A stretch of 64,000 bases of DNA from the NCBI GenBank assembly GCA_019244165.1, contig JAFATA010000076.1, positions 1 through 64,000 of the forward strand, in the 5' to 3' direction. This stretch comes from Pseudonocardiales bacterium. Its GTDB lineage: Bacteria; Actinomycetota; Actinomycetes; Mycobacteriales; Pseudonocardiaceae. The notes beneath the pieces are model-generated. The model was not told the origin of the DNA, searched no databases, and was given only the letters and a program-made list of their open reading frames with translations. Positions within the stretch are counted from its first letter, which is position 1. Each line of letters opens with the position of its first letter. The translations under genes were made by a program, and so were the position numbers. Positions 1 to 11,400 of this stretch are shown in pieces.

Positions 1-27
1 GCTTCCGGTGCACCTCGTCGGTCACAC

Positions 28-651
28 TCACGAGCCCTCCAACATCCGCTGGAGGGCGTCCAGCGCGCGGCTGGCGCTGGACTTCACCGTGCCGCGGCTG
101 ACGCCGGTGGCCGCCGCGATCTCCGCCTCGCTCATCCCTCCGTAGTAGCGCAGCACCAGCACCTCACGTTGCCGCGGCGGCAGCCGGCCCAGCGCGACGA
201 CCACGGCCTGATGCTCGGTGGTGAGCATCGCCAGCGACTCCGCTGAGCGCGCATTGGCCTGGTGCGGGGGGACGTAGCCGCGAGCGGTCTTGCGGCGGCG
301 CAGCACGGAACGGGAACCGTTGACCACCGCGGTGCGCAGGTAGCCCAGCGCGGCCGCCTCGTCGCGCAGTCCAGACCAGTGCCGGTGCAGTCCGGTGAAC
401 GCCTCCTGCACGACATCTTCGGCGGTGGCCGCCTCGTCGACCAGCAGGATCGCCAGGCGCACCAGCCGGGTCCGGTGCTGGCGGTACAGATCCTCCAGCG
501 TCAGCAGCGGGGCCTCGGCTGAGGCGTTCTCTGGGGCGTCCAGCACCCGCAGGTGACGCAGCGTCGCTTCGACCGACTGCTGCACGGTCATGCGGTCCAG
601 TGGTTCGTCGCCGTCCACGCCGGAAACGTACTGTGGTCCCGTCACGCCCAT
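28..651 (-). CDS. SigE-family (ECF-like) RNA polymerase sigma factor
   Basis: Small sigma-70 family protein of about 207 residues. Region 2 is seen in the middle (LYRQHRTRLVRLA, then EDVVQEAF), and region 4 near the C-terminus (LPPRQREVLVLRYY followed by the HTH AEIAAATGVSRGTVKS). This is the layout of the actinobacterial SigE-like group, which redirects RNA polymerase to a small regulon. No anti-sigma factor is adjacent. The ATG at 651 leaves only 26 bp to the divergent DUF3151 gene; an in-frame ATG at 591 (MTVQQSVEA) would leave a more normal promoter region and is a real alternative. Family assignment is firm; the regulon cannot be inferred. Confidence 0.88.
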   Translation of the reverse strand: MGVTGPQYVSGVDGDEPLDRMTVQQSVEATLRHLRVLDAPENASAEAPLLTLEDLYRQHRTRLVRLAILLVDEAATAEDVVQEAFTGLHRHWSGLRDEAAALGYLRTAVVNGSRSVLRRRKTARGYVPPHQANARSAESLAMLTTEHQAVVVALGRLPPRQREVLVLRYYGGMSEAEIAAATGVSRGTVKSSASRALDALQRMLEGS

Positions 652-677
652 CCGATCGCGTCTGGGACGAAACAACG

Positions 678-1094
678 ATGACCGTGCACGGCAACCTGTT
701 GGGACCCCACCCGACGCTGCTGCCCGAGCAGCCCGACGCCGAGGCGGCGCTCGCCGCGGCGAACGATCCCGCGACGGTGGCCGCCGCCTACCCTGAATTC
801 TCCGGTGCGTGGGCGGCGCTGGCGCAGCGGGCGCTCGACGAGGGCGACGCCGTGGCCGGCTACGCCTTCGCCCGCACCGGATACCACCGCGGCTTGGACC
901 AGCTCCGCCGCGCCGGCTGGAAAGGTCACGGGCCGGTGCCGTGGTCGCATCGTCCCAACCAGGGTTTCCTGCGCGCCCTGGCCGCGCTGGCCCGGGCGGC
1001 CGCCGAGATCGGCGAGGACGCCGAGGCCCGAAGGTGCCGGGATCTCCTCGACGAATGCGATCCCGCCGCAGCCGGCGCCCTGGGTCTAGGCTGA
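678..1094 (+). CDS. DUF3151 family protein
   Basis: 138-residue soluble protein starting MTVHGNLLG at the ATG at 678. The sequence (YPEFSGAWAALAQ, YAFARTGYHRGLD, GWKGHGPVPWSHRPNQGF) matches the conserved actinobacterial DUF3151 family, whose biochemical role is unknown. In mycobacteria a DUF3151 gene lies close to purA; here purA is 5 kb downstream, which supports the assignment and an actinobacterial origin. A longer reading frame begins at 600, but it would run antisense into the sigma factor, so the ATG at 678 is chosen. The stop is 7 bp before the next gene. Confidence 0.85.
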   Translation: MTVHGNLLGPHPTLLPEQPDAEAALAAANDPATVAAAYPEFSGAWAALAQRALDEGDAVAGYAFARTGYHRGLDQLRRAGWKGHGPVPWSHRPNQGFLRALAALARAAAEIGEDAEARRCRDLLDECDPAAAGALGLG

Positions 1095-1101
1095 AGGGCT
1101 T

Positions 1102-2301
1102 GTGGAGGTTGACGACGAGGCGCGCACGATCGGTGCTCGGCTGCGGCAGGTCCGCGCCTCCCGGGGCAAGTCGCTGCGGGTGGTCGCCGGGCTAGCGGGC
1201 ATGAGCAAGTCGAATTTGTCGCAGATCGAGCGCGGCGAGCGTGCCCCCAGCCTGAGGCAGATCGTGGCGCTGGCAAACGCGCTGGGGATCGCCCCGTCCG
1301 AGCTGACCAGGCTGCCGATACCCGCACCCGCCAACGGGCACACGGACTCCACCACCGAGGCGGTGCGGCTGGCGCTGGATGCGATCGACATCGGCCACCC
1401 TGGCGGGATGGTGCTGCCCGTTTCGGTGCTGCGGGATCAGGTGGCCCGGATCCATCAGCAGCGGCGAGCCTGCGAGTTCGCCGAGTTAGCCACCGACTTG
1501 CCCGAGCTGATCCGGAACCTGCACACCACCCTGGCCACCGGCGCCGAGCACGCCGAGCTGCTCGAGCTGGCCATCCGCCTGCATGTGCATGTCACCCGCA
1601 TGTGGCTCGCCCACGTGGGTGCGCCCACTGACCTGCTCCGCCGGACTGTCTTCCTGATCCGGCACCTGGCCCGGGAGCACGAGGAGGCGGCCACGCTCGG
1701 CGCAGCCATGTTCGCCGTGGCCGACGCACTGCTGGTCGGCGGGGCAGTCCCGTTGGGTCAGGCCGCGCTCGACTCGATCACCCTGCCGCCGACGACCGCC
1801 GACACCGCTGGTCTGGTGGCTCTCGTCACCCAGACCCATGCTCTGGCCGCCATGATGGATGGCCGTCCGGGCGATGTGGGCGCTCCAATGCAGACCGCCA
1901 CGGAGCTGGCTGAGCGGTTCGGCGCCACCGGCGAACCCGACTCCCTGGGGTTTGTGTTCAGCCCGGTTGACGCGGTCACCATGCGGATGCATCTCGCGCG
2001 CGAAGCGGACGAGCCCGACCAGGCGGTGCGCATCGCCGGGGAGGTCGACCCCGAGAGTGCTCCCTTCCCGACGGTCCGGGCCCACTACTGGATCGACTAC
2101 GGCTGCGCGCTGGCCCGGCTGCGGGGGCGCCGTGATGACGCGGTGCTGGCCTTGCGCACGGCGGAGGACCTCTTCCCCACTAGGGTGCGCCGACATCCGA
2201 TGATCCGTGATGTGATCGCTGAGCTGCTCACGCGCTCACGGCGGGATGCGCTCGGTCAGGAGCTGTGGGGCATGGCCTACCGGGCCGGCCTGCCGGTGTA
2301 A
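1102..2301 (+). CDS. XRE-family helix-turn-helix regulator with C-terminal repeat domain
   Basis: 399-residue protein starting with GTG at 1102. Residues about 8-70 form an XRE/Cro-type HTH (RLRQVRASRGKSLRVVAGL, MSKSNLSQIERGERAPSL). The remaining 330 residues are alpha-helical, alanine/leucine-rich and TPR-like, as in actinobacterial regulators that bind small partner proteins or peptides. Two small genes follow in the same direction (2367 and 2596), a frequent arrangement for this class. The HTH assignment is firm; the target promoter and ligand are unknown. Confidence 0.85.
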   Translation: MEVDDEARTIGARLRQVRASRGKSLRVVAGLAGMSKSNLSQIERGERAPSLRQIVALANALGIAPSELTRLPIPAPANGHTDSTTEAVRLALDAIDIGHPGGMVLPVSVLRDQVARIHQQRRACEFAELATDLPELIRNLHTTLATGAEHAELLELAIRLHVHVTRMWLAHVGAPTDLLRRTVFLIRHLAREHEEAATLGAAMFAVADALLVGGAVPLGQAALDSITLPPTTADTAGLVALVTQTHALAAMMDGRPGDVGAPMQTATELAERFGATGEPDSLGFVFSPVDAVTMRMHLAREADEPDQAVRIAGEVDPESAPFPTVRAHYWIDYGCALARLRGRRDDAVLALRTAEDLFPTRVRRHPMIRDVIAELLTRSRRDALGQELWGMAYRAGLPV

Positions 2302-2366
2302 CCCGTCAGGGTGGAGTCCAGTCTGGCCGGACGCCCAGGCGTGAGCACATCCCATGCTCCTCAACC

Positions 2367-2582
2367 ATGACCAACGACGTACCCGGGCCACGCCGGATCG
2401 GCAAGCCCCGCAAGGTGACCCCCGCGAGCGGTGCGCCGCACCGGGGCCCGGTGGGCTTCGCCGTCTTCGTGGCGAGCACTCACGGCGGGCAGATCGTGCT
2501 GGACCCGCCCGCAGCCGGTGCCCCCAAGGTCACGATCGATGAGGACGGGACTCGGGCGCTGCGTGAGGCGTTGATCGAGTGA
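2367..2582 (+). CDS. Small partner protein of the XRE regulator (hypothetical)
   Basis: 71-residue protein starting MTNDVPGPRR at the ATG at 2367. No catalytic motif is visible; the C-terminal part (GGQIVLDPPA, TIDEDGTRALREALIE) looks like a small globular domain. It lies 65 bp after an XRE regulator and just before a small cysteine-containing protein, so it is probably part of that regulatory module, in the position often taken by DUF397-type proteins. An in-frame start exists further upstream at 2265 but would overlap the regulator. The stop codon lies inside a 17-bp tandem duplication. Confidence 0.55.
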   Translation: MTNDVPGPRRIGKPRKVTPASGAPHRGPVGFAVFVASTHGGQIVLDPPAAGAPKVTIDEDGTRALREALIE

Positions 2583-2601
2583 CTGCGTTGATCGAGTGAC
2601 T
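2568..2601. repeat. 17-bp perfect tandem duplication across a stop codon
   Basis: GCGTTGATCGAGTGACT occurs at 2568-2584 and again at 2585-2601. Each copy carries the string GAGTGACTG. The TGA of the first copy ends the upstream gene and the GTG of the second copy starts the downstream gene, so before the duplication the two genes would have had a GTGA overlap. Confidence 0.95.
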
Positions 2602-2844
2602 GGGATGAGCGAGGCCCCGGTGACCTGGTATCTGCGATCGATCGGTGATCAAGATACGCATCGCGGTGTGCTGCGCCCCGCCGAGGGCACGGTGACCGCC
2701 GCATGCGGTGTGACGTTCGTCCCGAGACTGCTTCCGTTCGGTCGCGGTCTGGGATTTTCCGGCGATCCGCCCGACCCCGGGCAGGTCTGCCCGGCGTGCG
2801 CTGATCTTCCTTTCGGACTCCCGCACCCGGGACCCGCGAGATGA
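2596..2844 (+). CDS. Small cysteine-containing (putative zinc-binding) protein of XRE module
   Basis: 82 residues from the GTG at 2596. The visible pattern is H-x-G, then TAACGVTF, then a CPAC knuckle (GQVCPACADL). The same CG...CxxC arrangement is found in the small protein at 25250-25528 beside another regulator remnant. Actinobacterial XRE/DUF397 modules often carry such a mini-protein; zinc binding is inferred from cysteine spacing only. Function is unknown, and the start lies within the second copy of a 17-bp duplication. Confidence 0.55.
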   Translation: MTGMSEAPVTWYLRSIGDQDTHRGVLRPAEGTVTAACGVTFVPRLLPFGRGLGFSGDPPDPGQVCPACADLPFGLPHPGPAR

Positions 2845-3128
2845 GGAAACCCCGGCCGGCCGTCGGTTGAGCCTTGCTCCCGTGCCTTGAGCTCCCGGCG
2901 GCTGGTCGGTTCCACCCAACCAGTGGGGTGGTACCCAGGCGCAACCCACCGGTGCCCGCTCACCTGTGCCCACTTCCTGGACGCCCTCTGGCGCACCAAC
3001 GGCACGATCGCCGGCCAGCTAGCCGGGATGATCATGACGCAGGGCGCTCGTCTGAGCCAGACGTTTGCTACGACCTCTGGGCTTGCAGTGCTGACTGAAC
3101 TCAGAACGGTGGTGCGTCGTTGTCAAGG

Positions 3129-4778
3129 TCAGGTGCTGGCGGGGGTTTGGTGTCGGCTTCGGGTGGTGTCGTCCCAGATACACGAGGTTTCCCAGTCGCC
3201 GTCGGGCCGGATAAACAGCGGTGGTGCTGGTCGATCCCGGAGGAGGGGGTCGGGCAGGGGCTCGATGATCGGGAATGGTCGCAGGTGATAGACGTGGCCG
3301 AGTCGGCTCCTCCACTGGAACACGCCCGGTTCGAGCTGGTGTAGCCGCCAACCGCCCTCATGCTTGAGGCGGTGATCGTGGCGGCAGACGGTGCCGAGAT
3401 TGTGATCGGCGGTGGCCCCACCGTGGGCATGGTCGAGGGTGTGGTCGGTATCGGTGCCGCGAGTGGGGGCGCGACAGCCGATCATGATGCAGAACCGGTC
3501 ACGGATCTCGATGTGTCGGCGCAACGCGGCGCCGGGAAAGCGCCGGATGGGGTCGGCGGCGGTTTGCTGCGCGCTGCCGTGCTGGTGGGCCAGGTCGGTG
3601 ACCACCGGTCCCCAGCTGCCGAGCGCGGCGGGGTCACGGGCGAGCTCGTGCAGGGTGCTGGCGGGGATCTGCAGTTCCACGATCTGCCGGCAGCTGGCCG
3701 TGCGGGTGGGCAAGCCGAGGGGGCGGGCGTGGGTGATGCCGCAGTGCAGCAGCTGCCCGTGGGCGTCGGTGAGGGCAAAGCGCCACTGGCCCCGGGTCAT
3801 GGTGGTGGCCAGAGCGCGGGCCAGCCCGGCGGGGACGGGTCCCCAGCCGGCCAGCTCGGCGGGATACTCATCGCGCCCGAGCAGGGTGGATAGCCGTACT
3901 CGCAGTTCCATGCCCGCACCGGACGGGCGGCGTGGGACCACCGGCTCACCGGCCGCAGCATGCCCGTCCTGAGTCGATGCACCGCTGTCTTCAGGTCCGT
4001 CGTGGTCTGGTTCGTCGTTGTCGCGAGGCTGGTCGTGGCACTCCGGGGCGTCACCCGCTTCGTCGTTGGCTGGTTCGTCGCTGTGGTGGGCAGCGCGCAG
4101 GCGCTCAAGGATGGTGGGGCCGTCGAGTCCGGTGTAAGTGCCGTCGGTCATGCCCAGGAACAGCTCGGCGCGGATGTGGTCGATCGGGCGGGGGTCACCG
4201 GCGTGTTTGGCGGCCTTGGCCAGCTCATCGATGTGCCCGCAGGCCGCCGCGACCCGCTCCACGGGCAGGTTGAGCCCGGAGAGGTTCGCTGAGCCATCGG
4301 GGTTGCGGGAGCCGACCACCTTCCGATCCGCCAGGGCCTGTTCGTAGCGGCGCCGGGCCCACTCTGGGTCCAGCGCGATGGCGAGTTTCTTGATCTGCTC
4401 GATCAGTTGCCTCCGGTCGGAGCAGCCGCTCGACCCCCGCACCAGGACGGCAGGACCCCGGACGCGGCGGGCGTCGAACTCGATGTGCCGACCGTCTGGC
4501 GCAGTCACGGTCAGCCTCACGTCCGCCCGGCGCGGCTGGCTCAGCCAGGCGGATACCGAGGCGGCCAGCACCGCACCCGCGCCGCCGGAGCCGAGCGCGA
4601 TCTCCAACGCGTCGAACACCCCAGCACCCATCTCGCCGGGCCGCACCAGCGCCTGGGCCGGGCGCACCCGGCCCCGCAGAGCGTCCTCGTGCCGCAGCCA
4701 GTCGAGCAACGACCGGAGCACCCCGCCGTCCTCGGCGCTGACACTCAGCAGCAGATCAGAGACGGACTGTGACTGCAC
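3129..4778 (-). CDS. DUF222 domain-containing HNH endonuclease
   Basis: 549-residue protein with a GTG start at 4778. The C-terminal fifth has the HNH nuclease core: DRFCIMIGC, a DTDHTLDHAHGG histidine cluster and the NLGTVCRHDHRLKH metal-site helix. The N-terminal two thirds match the DUF222 architecture typical of actinobacterial 13E12-like repeat proteins, with an acidic low-complexity linker in the middle. Such genes are usually multicopy and behave like selfish or domesticated homing-type nucleases; the target DNA is unknown. It stands alone, 12 bp downstream of the Uma2 remnant. The roughly 280 bp between 2845 and 3128 hold no convincing gene. Confidence 0.9.
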   Translation of the reverse strand: MQSQSVSDLLLSVSAEDGGVLRSLLDWLRHEDALRGRVRPAQALVRPGEMGAGVFDALEIALGSGGAGAVLAASVSAWLSQPRRADVRLTVTAPDGRHIEFDARRVRGPAVLVRGSSGCSDRRQLIEQIKKLAIALDPEWARRRYEQALADRKVVGSRNPDGSANLSGLNLPVERVAAACGHIDELAKAAKHAGDPRPIDHIRAELFLGMTDGTYTGLDGPTILERLRAAHHSDEPANDEAGDAPECHDQPRDNDEPDHDGPEDSGASTQDGHAAAGEPVVPRRPSGAGMELRVRLSTLLGRDEYPAELAGWGPVPAGLARALATTMTRGQWRFALTDAHGQLLHCGITHARPLGLPTRTASCRQIVELQIPASTLHELARDPAALGSWGPVVTDLAHQHGSAQQTAADPIRRFPGAALRRHIEIRDRFCIMIGCRAPTRGTDTDHTLDHAHGGATADHNLGTVCRHDHRLKHEGGWRLHQLEPGVFQWRSRLGHVYHLRPFPIIEPLPDPLLRDRPAPPLFIRPDGDWETSCIWDDTTRSRHQTPAST

Positions 4779-4790
4779 GGGCTCATCGTG

Positions 4791-5385
4791 TCAGACCAGT
4801 AAGTCGAACTCTAGCCGCACGGGGAACGGGACACTGGAGGTGAAGGTGTCGGTGACCGCTCCGGAGTCCGCGTAGCCGAAGTCCTCGGCGAGGTGACAGT
4901 CCAGCAGGGACACCGGCTTGTCGAGGTCCACGATCCAAACGGGGGATGCCGGCGTCGGCGTACTCGCCTCGCTTGATGACGTAATCGAGACGCCCGGAAC
5001 CAGGGAAGACGATCTCCACGACGACCAGCACGTCCGCCGCGCAGAGCAGTCCGCCGTCGCGGTCCACCCGGTCGAGCGCCCCAGTATCGACTACCACCAG
5101 GTCGGGTCGGCGCACCAAGCCGGGCTGATCCGCGGGAAGGCGCCCCAGATCGATATCAACGTCCTGGATGACGCGCATACCCTCAGGGAGCTGCGGGACC
5201 AACTGCATCGCCAGCGCGAGCCCTGCCATATTGTGCTTCGCGGTGGGGCTGGGCGACACCAGGATGCGGCCTTCCATGAGTTCGGTGTAACCCCACCCGG
5301 TCTCACCGAGCGTGGCGTACTCCGCAGCGGTCAGCAGACGGCCAGGGGGCAGGCCGGGTACGCCTAGTGGCTCAGCGGCGGTCAT
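4791..5385 (-). pseudogene. Uma2-family nuclease (DUF820), frameshifted
   Basis: The ATG at 5385 opens a clear Uma2-like frame (LTAAEYATLGETGWGYTEL, EGRILVSPSP, RPDLVVVDTG, VVVEIVFPGSGRLDYVIKR). After GEYADAGIP the family motif WIVDLDKPVSLLDCHLAE is found only in a neighbouring frame. One extra base in the G5 run (plus-strand 4941-4945) accounts for the switch. In the open frame the protein ends with an arginine-rich, non-homologous tail at 4783; in the restored frame it ends at 4791 with PVRLEFDLLV. Uma2 proteins have a PD-(D/E)XK-like nuclease fold. The defect could be a real pseudogene or a homopolymer base-call error. Confidence 0.8.
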
Positions 5386-5399
5386 GACGCCCAGCGTAA

Positions 5400-7406
<2,007 letters not shown>

Positions 7407-7416
7407 GTTGGGTGAG

Positions 7417-7962
7417 ATGGACACCTCCGGTCAGCCTCTGTGGTCGGTCTACGACGAGATAGGCTCTGACTAGGAGCGTCACGCCGCGGGCAGCGGGCAC
7501 GGATCGACCTGCTCCGGCTCGGCGAGCCGTTGCCCTACCCGGCGGAGGCGTTCGATGCGAGCATCTGCGCCCTGGCCATCCACTACGTCGCCGACCGACC
7601 TGCGGCCTTCGCCGAGTTCTACCGCGTGCTTCGAGCCGGTGCCGCGCTCCGTGGTGTCAACCGGGCACCCCACGACCGACTGGCTCCGCATGGGCGGCTC
7701 CTACTTCGACTCGGTGCTCCAAACCGACACGTGGCACCTTCCGACCGGCGACGTACAGGTGCACTTCTGGCGTGAGCCACTCTCGCGGCTGTGCGCAGCG
7801 GCGACGAGTGCAGGCTTCGTCATCGACCAGCTGATCGAGCCCCGCCCAGCGGAGAGCATGCGCGAACTCTTCCCCACCGACTACGACACGCTCAACCGAG
7901 AGCCCGGTTTTCTCATCCTGAGCCTGCGCAAGTTGCCCTGTGCGACACGGCCGCGCAAGTAG
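7417..7962 (+). pseudogene. Class I SAM-dependent methyltransferase remnant
   Basis: Pieces of one methyltransferase lie in different frames. MDTSGQPLWSVYDEIG opens at 7417 and stops at 7473. LPYPAEAFDASICALAIHY (motif II-like) to FYRVLRAGA follows around 7528-7640. VVSTGHPTTDWLRMGG to FLILSLRKLP then runs in a third piece to 7962. The glycine-rich SAM-binding motif I expected between the first two pieces is absent, so the gene has both a deletion and frameshifts and is non-functional. Confidence 0.75.
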
Positions 7963-7997
7963 GCACCAAGAGACTTATCGCTGTTAGCGTCCGGGAG

Positions 7998-8167
7998 GTG
8001 AGCGAGCGCCAGTTTCTCGATCGACTACTCCGTGGTGATCTGCATAACGTCCGGTTCGCGGAACTCTGCAAGCTGGTGAAGGCGGTGGGCAGGCGAAGCC
8101 GTACCAAGTCCGTCAGCTCCTGCGGCTGGTAGAGCAGTATGATCTTACTGTGGAGGGTATCCAGTGA
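7998..8167 (+). pseudogene. hicA: HicA-type toxin with internal deletion
   Basis: The GTG at 7998 begins SERQFLDRLLRGDLHNVRF, an N-terminus typical of HicA-like partners of short HicB proteins. After KAVG the frame breaks. In another frame the normal HicA C-terminus GQAKPYQVRQLLRLVEQYD follows and ends in a TGA at 8165-8167 that overlaps the hicB start. The central segment, which in HicA carries the catalytic histidine (usually GSHH), is missing. The toxin should therefore be inactive while the antitoxin gene remains. Confidence 0.75.
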
Positions 8168-8379
8168 ACGACTATCACATCAACGTGTTCTACAGCGACG
8201 ACGACGGCGGATACATCGCCGACATACCCGATCTTGAGGTCTGCTCGGCATTCGGTGAAACCCCCGAGCAGGCGGTTGCTGAGGTGTTGCGGGCCAAGGA
8301 AGCCTGGCTAGCCGTGGCCGCAGAGGCTGGCCGCGACATCCCTCAGCCGCGTTACCGGCCGGCCATCTACGTCCGCTGA
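8164..8379 (+). CDS. hicB: HicB-family antitoxin
   Basis: 71-residue protein starting with GTG at 8164. YSDDDGGYIADIPDLEVCSAFG and the TPEQAVAEVLRAKEAWL helix form the partial RNase-H-like HicB fold. No DNA-binding tail is present, so it is the short type. The start overlaps the hicA stop by four bases (GTGA), showing the former toxin-antitoxin operon order. With hicA broken, this is an orphan antitoxin that may still neutralise or regulate related toxins elsewhere. Confidence 0.85.
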   Translation: MNDYHINVFYSDDDGGYIADIPDLEVCSAFGETPEQAVAEVLRAKEAWLAVAAEAGRDIPQPRYRPAIYVR

Positions 8380-8425
8380 CATAGCGCCCTCTAGCCATGA
8401 TCGCCGGTGTCGGCCGGTGACCGGC

Positions 8426-11400
8426 TTAGCTGGCTGAGGAGCGCACGGCTGCCAGGGTCGAGGACAGCTCTGCGATAAGCGCTGGGTCGGGCAGCTGAAC
8501 TGCCCCGTACCACGGCAGTTCAGCGAGCACCTCCGGGACGGTCATCCGAGCACCCAGCAGCCCACCCGTGATGGCCGCGACCGTGTCCGTGTCGCCGCCC
8601 ATCCCGACGGCCTGCAGGAGCCCATCCCGCAAGCTCACCGCCCCCCGCGTGCACGCCAGGGCCGCGGTCACCGTCTCGGCCGGATCCAGACTGATCCCGT
8701 CGGCGGGCGGCTGCCAGGTTCCGGCGAGCAGCGCGGCGAGCAGCACACCCAGCCGATCCCCCGCTGCGCACACCGATCTCGCCTGGGCCTCTTCGTCGAT
8801 CGCGATGGTGAGCAGCAGCGCCCCGGAGGCTCCTTCCAGTGCCCACGAGGCACATGCCGCGACCACGCAGGCCGCGACCAGCGCGTCCGGGTCAGGATGG
8901 GTGACCCGGCTCAGTTCGAGGGTACGGCGTCGACGCCGATCCGGATCGTCGAGCGGGGTGGCCCAGCCGATCGGCAACGCCCGCATCGACGCGCCGTTAG
9001 TGGCCTCCCCCCCCCCGCTGGTCAGCGGCGTCCCCGTGGCCCGGAAGTGTTCGATCGCACGGGTGGTGGAGGGACCGAGCCCTGGGATCGACCCAGCCGT
9101 GGCGGCCAGTGCCCGCAGGAACACCTGCCCGTCAGCGGCACCGCCGCGTGCGGCGAGGTGCTGGGCGACCAGCACCGTCAACGCGGTGTCATCTGAGGTG
9201 GCACCACGTTGCCCTCCCTCGCGGGCGGGCAGCGCCTCGATCTGCGCCGGGCTGGCGGGCGCGGGTGAGGACCCCTCCCACGGCACTCCGAGTGCGTCCC
9301 CGCAGGCATAGCCGGTCATCGCCGCTGCGATCCGGTCCGCCGGCGGGTAGGCGAGCACCGGATACAGGTGGACCAACAGCCCGTATCCCCGGGACTGGAT
9401 CGATCGGCGGGCCGCGGCGCCGTGCTCGACGCTCTCCCGTTCCCGGCCGCTGGCCGCGGCGGCAGCCGACAAGGTCAGCTGGGTATGCGTGATGTCGTAG
9501 TGCGTCTGCGATGCGGTGAAGGTGTCGTAGGCGGCACTCGCCAGCCGGTAGGCGGCGGGGCCATCGCCTTCGCGCAGCGCCAGTTCGGCACGGGAATGGG
9601 AGATCTTGGCCCGTTCCAGGGTCTCGCCGAGATCGGCGGCGAGCCGCTCAGCCTCGGCATACAAAGCCAGCCCGGCTTCCTGGTCGCCGAGGGCGATCTG
9701 GCAGCGGCCCAGCGCGTGCAGGTTGTGCAGGGCGCCACGGGCGTCAGCGATCTCGCGCCGCACCCGCAGCGCCTCGCCGTGCAGGCGCTGCGCACTGGCC
9801 CAGTCGTCTCCCCGCGCCTCGGCAACGTTCCCGAGGTTGCCCAGCAACACGGCCTGCAGGCGCAGATCACGCTCGTCCTCCGGCATTCCCGTCACCAGCG
9901 CGAGGGCACGGGTGAACAAGAAACCGCCACGCGTCAGGCCGCCACCGAAAAACGCAATCGCGCCGAGCTCGCCCAGGCAGCGGGCACGCTGAGGTAGTGA
10001 ACCGGAGCGCTCGGCTTCGGTGAGCGCCTGCTGAACATAGCGCTGCGCGTCCGGGAAACGGCCCCGATACAGCTCGATGTCCGCTAATCGGATCAGCACC
10101 TCAATACGGTCGACATGGGATGCCTCCAGAGCCGCACTGGCTTCATCGCGTGCCCCGCAAAAATCTCCCCGAACGAACCTCAGCTGGGAACGGAGCAGCC
10201 GGACCCGCCCGTCGGAAGGCGGGAGTGCCTCGAGGATTTCCTGCGTCTGGTCCCAGTTCCCCAGAGTAATCATGGCGTTGCCGAGGAGCGGACCGATCTC
10301 TTCCAGCGCCAGGTGCGGCCGCACCTTCTGGTAAAGCAGCAACGCCGAATGGTACATCCCGGCCTGTTCGGCGCGTTCAGCGGCCTGCAACGCCGTACGT
10401 ATCATGTCCGCCACCCGCTCGGCCCGTTCGAAATGAAACGCCGCGGCGGCGAACTGCCCAGCCTGTTCGCACCAGTCGGCCGCCCGGCCATGCAGGAAAC
10501 GACGGTAGTTCGCGCCGATCTCCCCGTACACCGCGCGCTGCATCAGCGAGTGCACGAAGCCGATCTCTCCCCGCGGGCTTTCCCGCATCAACTGCAACTC
10601 CACCGCGGCCGACAGCGCCCGGATTGCCGTCCCTGGATCGGCGTCCATCACATAAGCGATCGCCTCGATGCTCTGGGCGGTCTCGGCGACCACCGCCGCG
10701 GCATCCAGGAAACGACGGGTCGTCGGGTCCGCCCTGGCCAGCCGGCGCCGCAGCACCGCCTCGACCCGCGGCGGAATCTCCACCACGTCGCCACGCTGTT
10801 CGTCTTTCCGGGGGGCGAGCAGCGCGAGCGTCTCCTTCAAGAAGAACGGATTGCCCCCGGTCAGCCGGAACAACCGGTCCACCAGCGCCTCGTCGGCTAC
10901 TGAGCCGAGTGCGGCGACCATGTGCACGTACTCGCCGACGTGTGCCCGCTCCAACGGCACGACCGTCAGCACCGCGTACCCTTCCGCGGTCCACCGCGCA
11001 AGCAGATCAGCCAGCTGCGGTGTGTCGGAAAGCTGTTCCTCCTGAATGGTGAATACCACCAGCACCTGGTGACTGCGGATCTTGCGGAGCAGGTAGTTGA
11101 TGAAGAACAGCGTGTCCTGATCGGCCTGATGCAGGTCCTCGACAGCCGACAGCAACCCGTGTTTCTGGGAGATCCCGATCAGAACCCGCGCCAGTTCTTC
11201 GTAGACGCCCTCCATCGTCGCCCCGCGCAGCCGCCGGCTCTCGAGGATCGAGTCGCCGATCCGTCCGAGAAATGCGCCGATGAACGGGATGGAATCCAAC
11301 AACCGCGGCGCGGCGTCCAGCAGGGTTTGCCGGATCCGTTCCCCGCTGCGTCCCAGGTAAGCGGCCAGGGCGTCCTTAAGAGGCAGCAGCGGCTCGGCAC

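Noticed and set aside
2887-3288. 133-codon plus-strand frame before the HNH gene
   Set aside because: No motif, no ribosome site, and half of it is antisense to the HNH nuclease.
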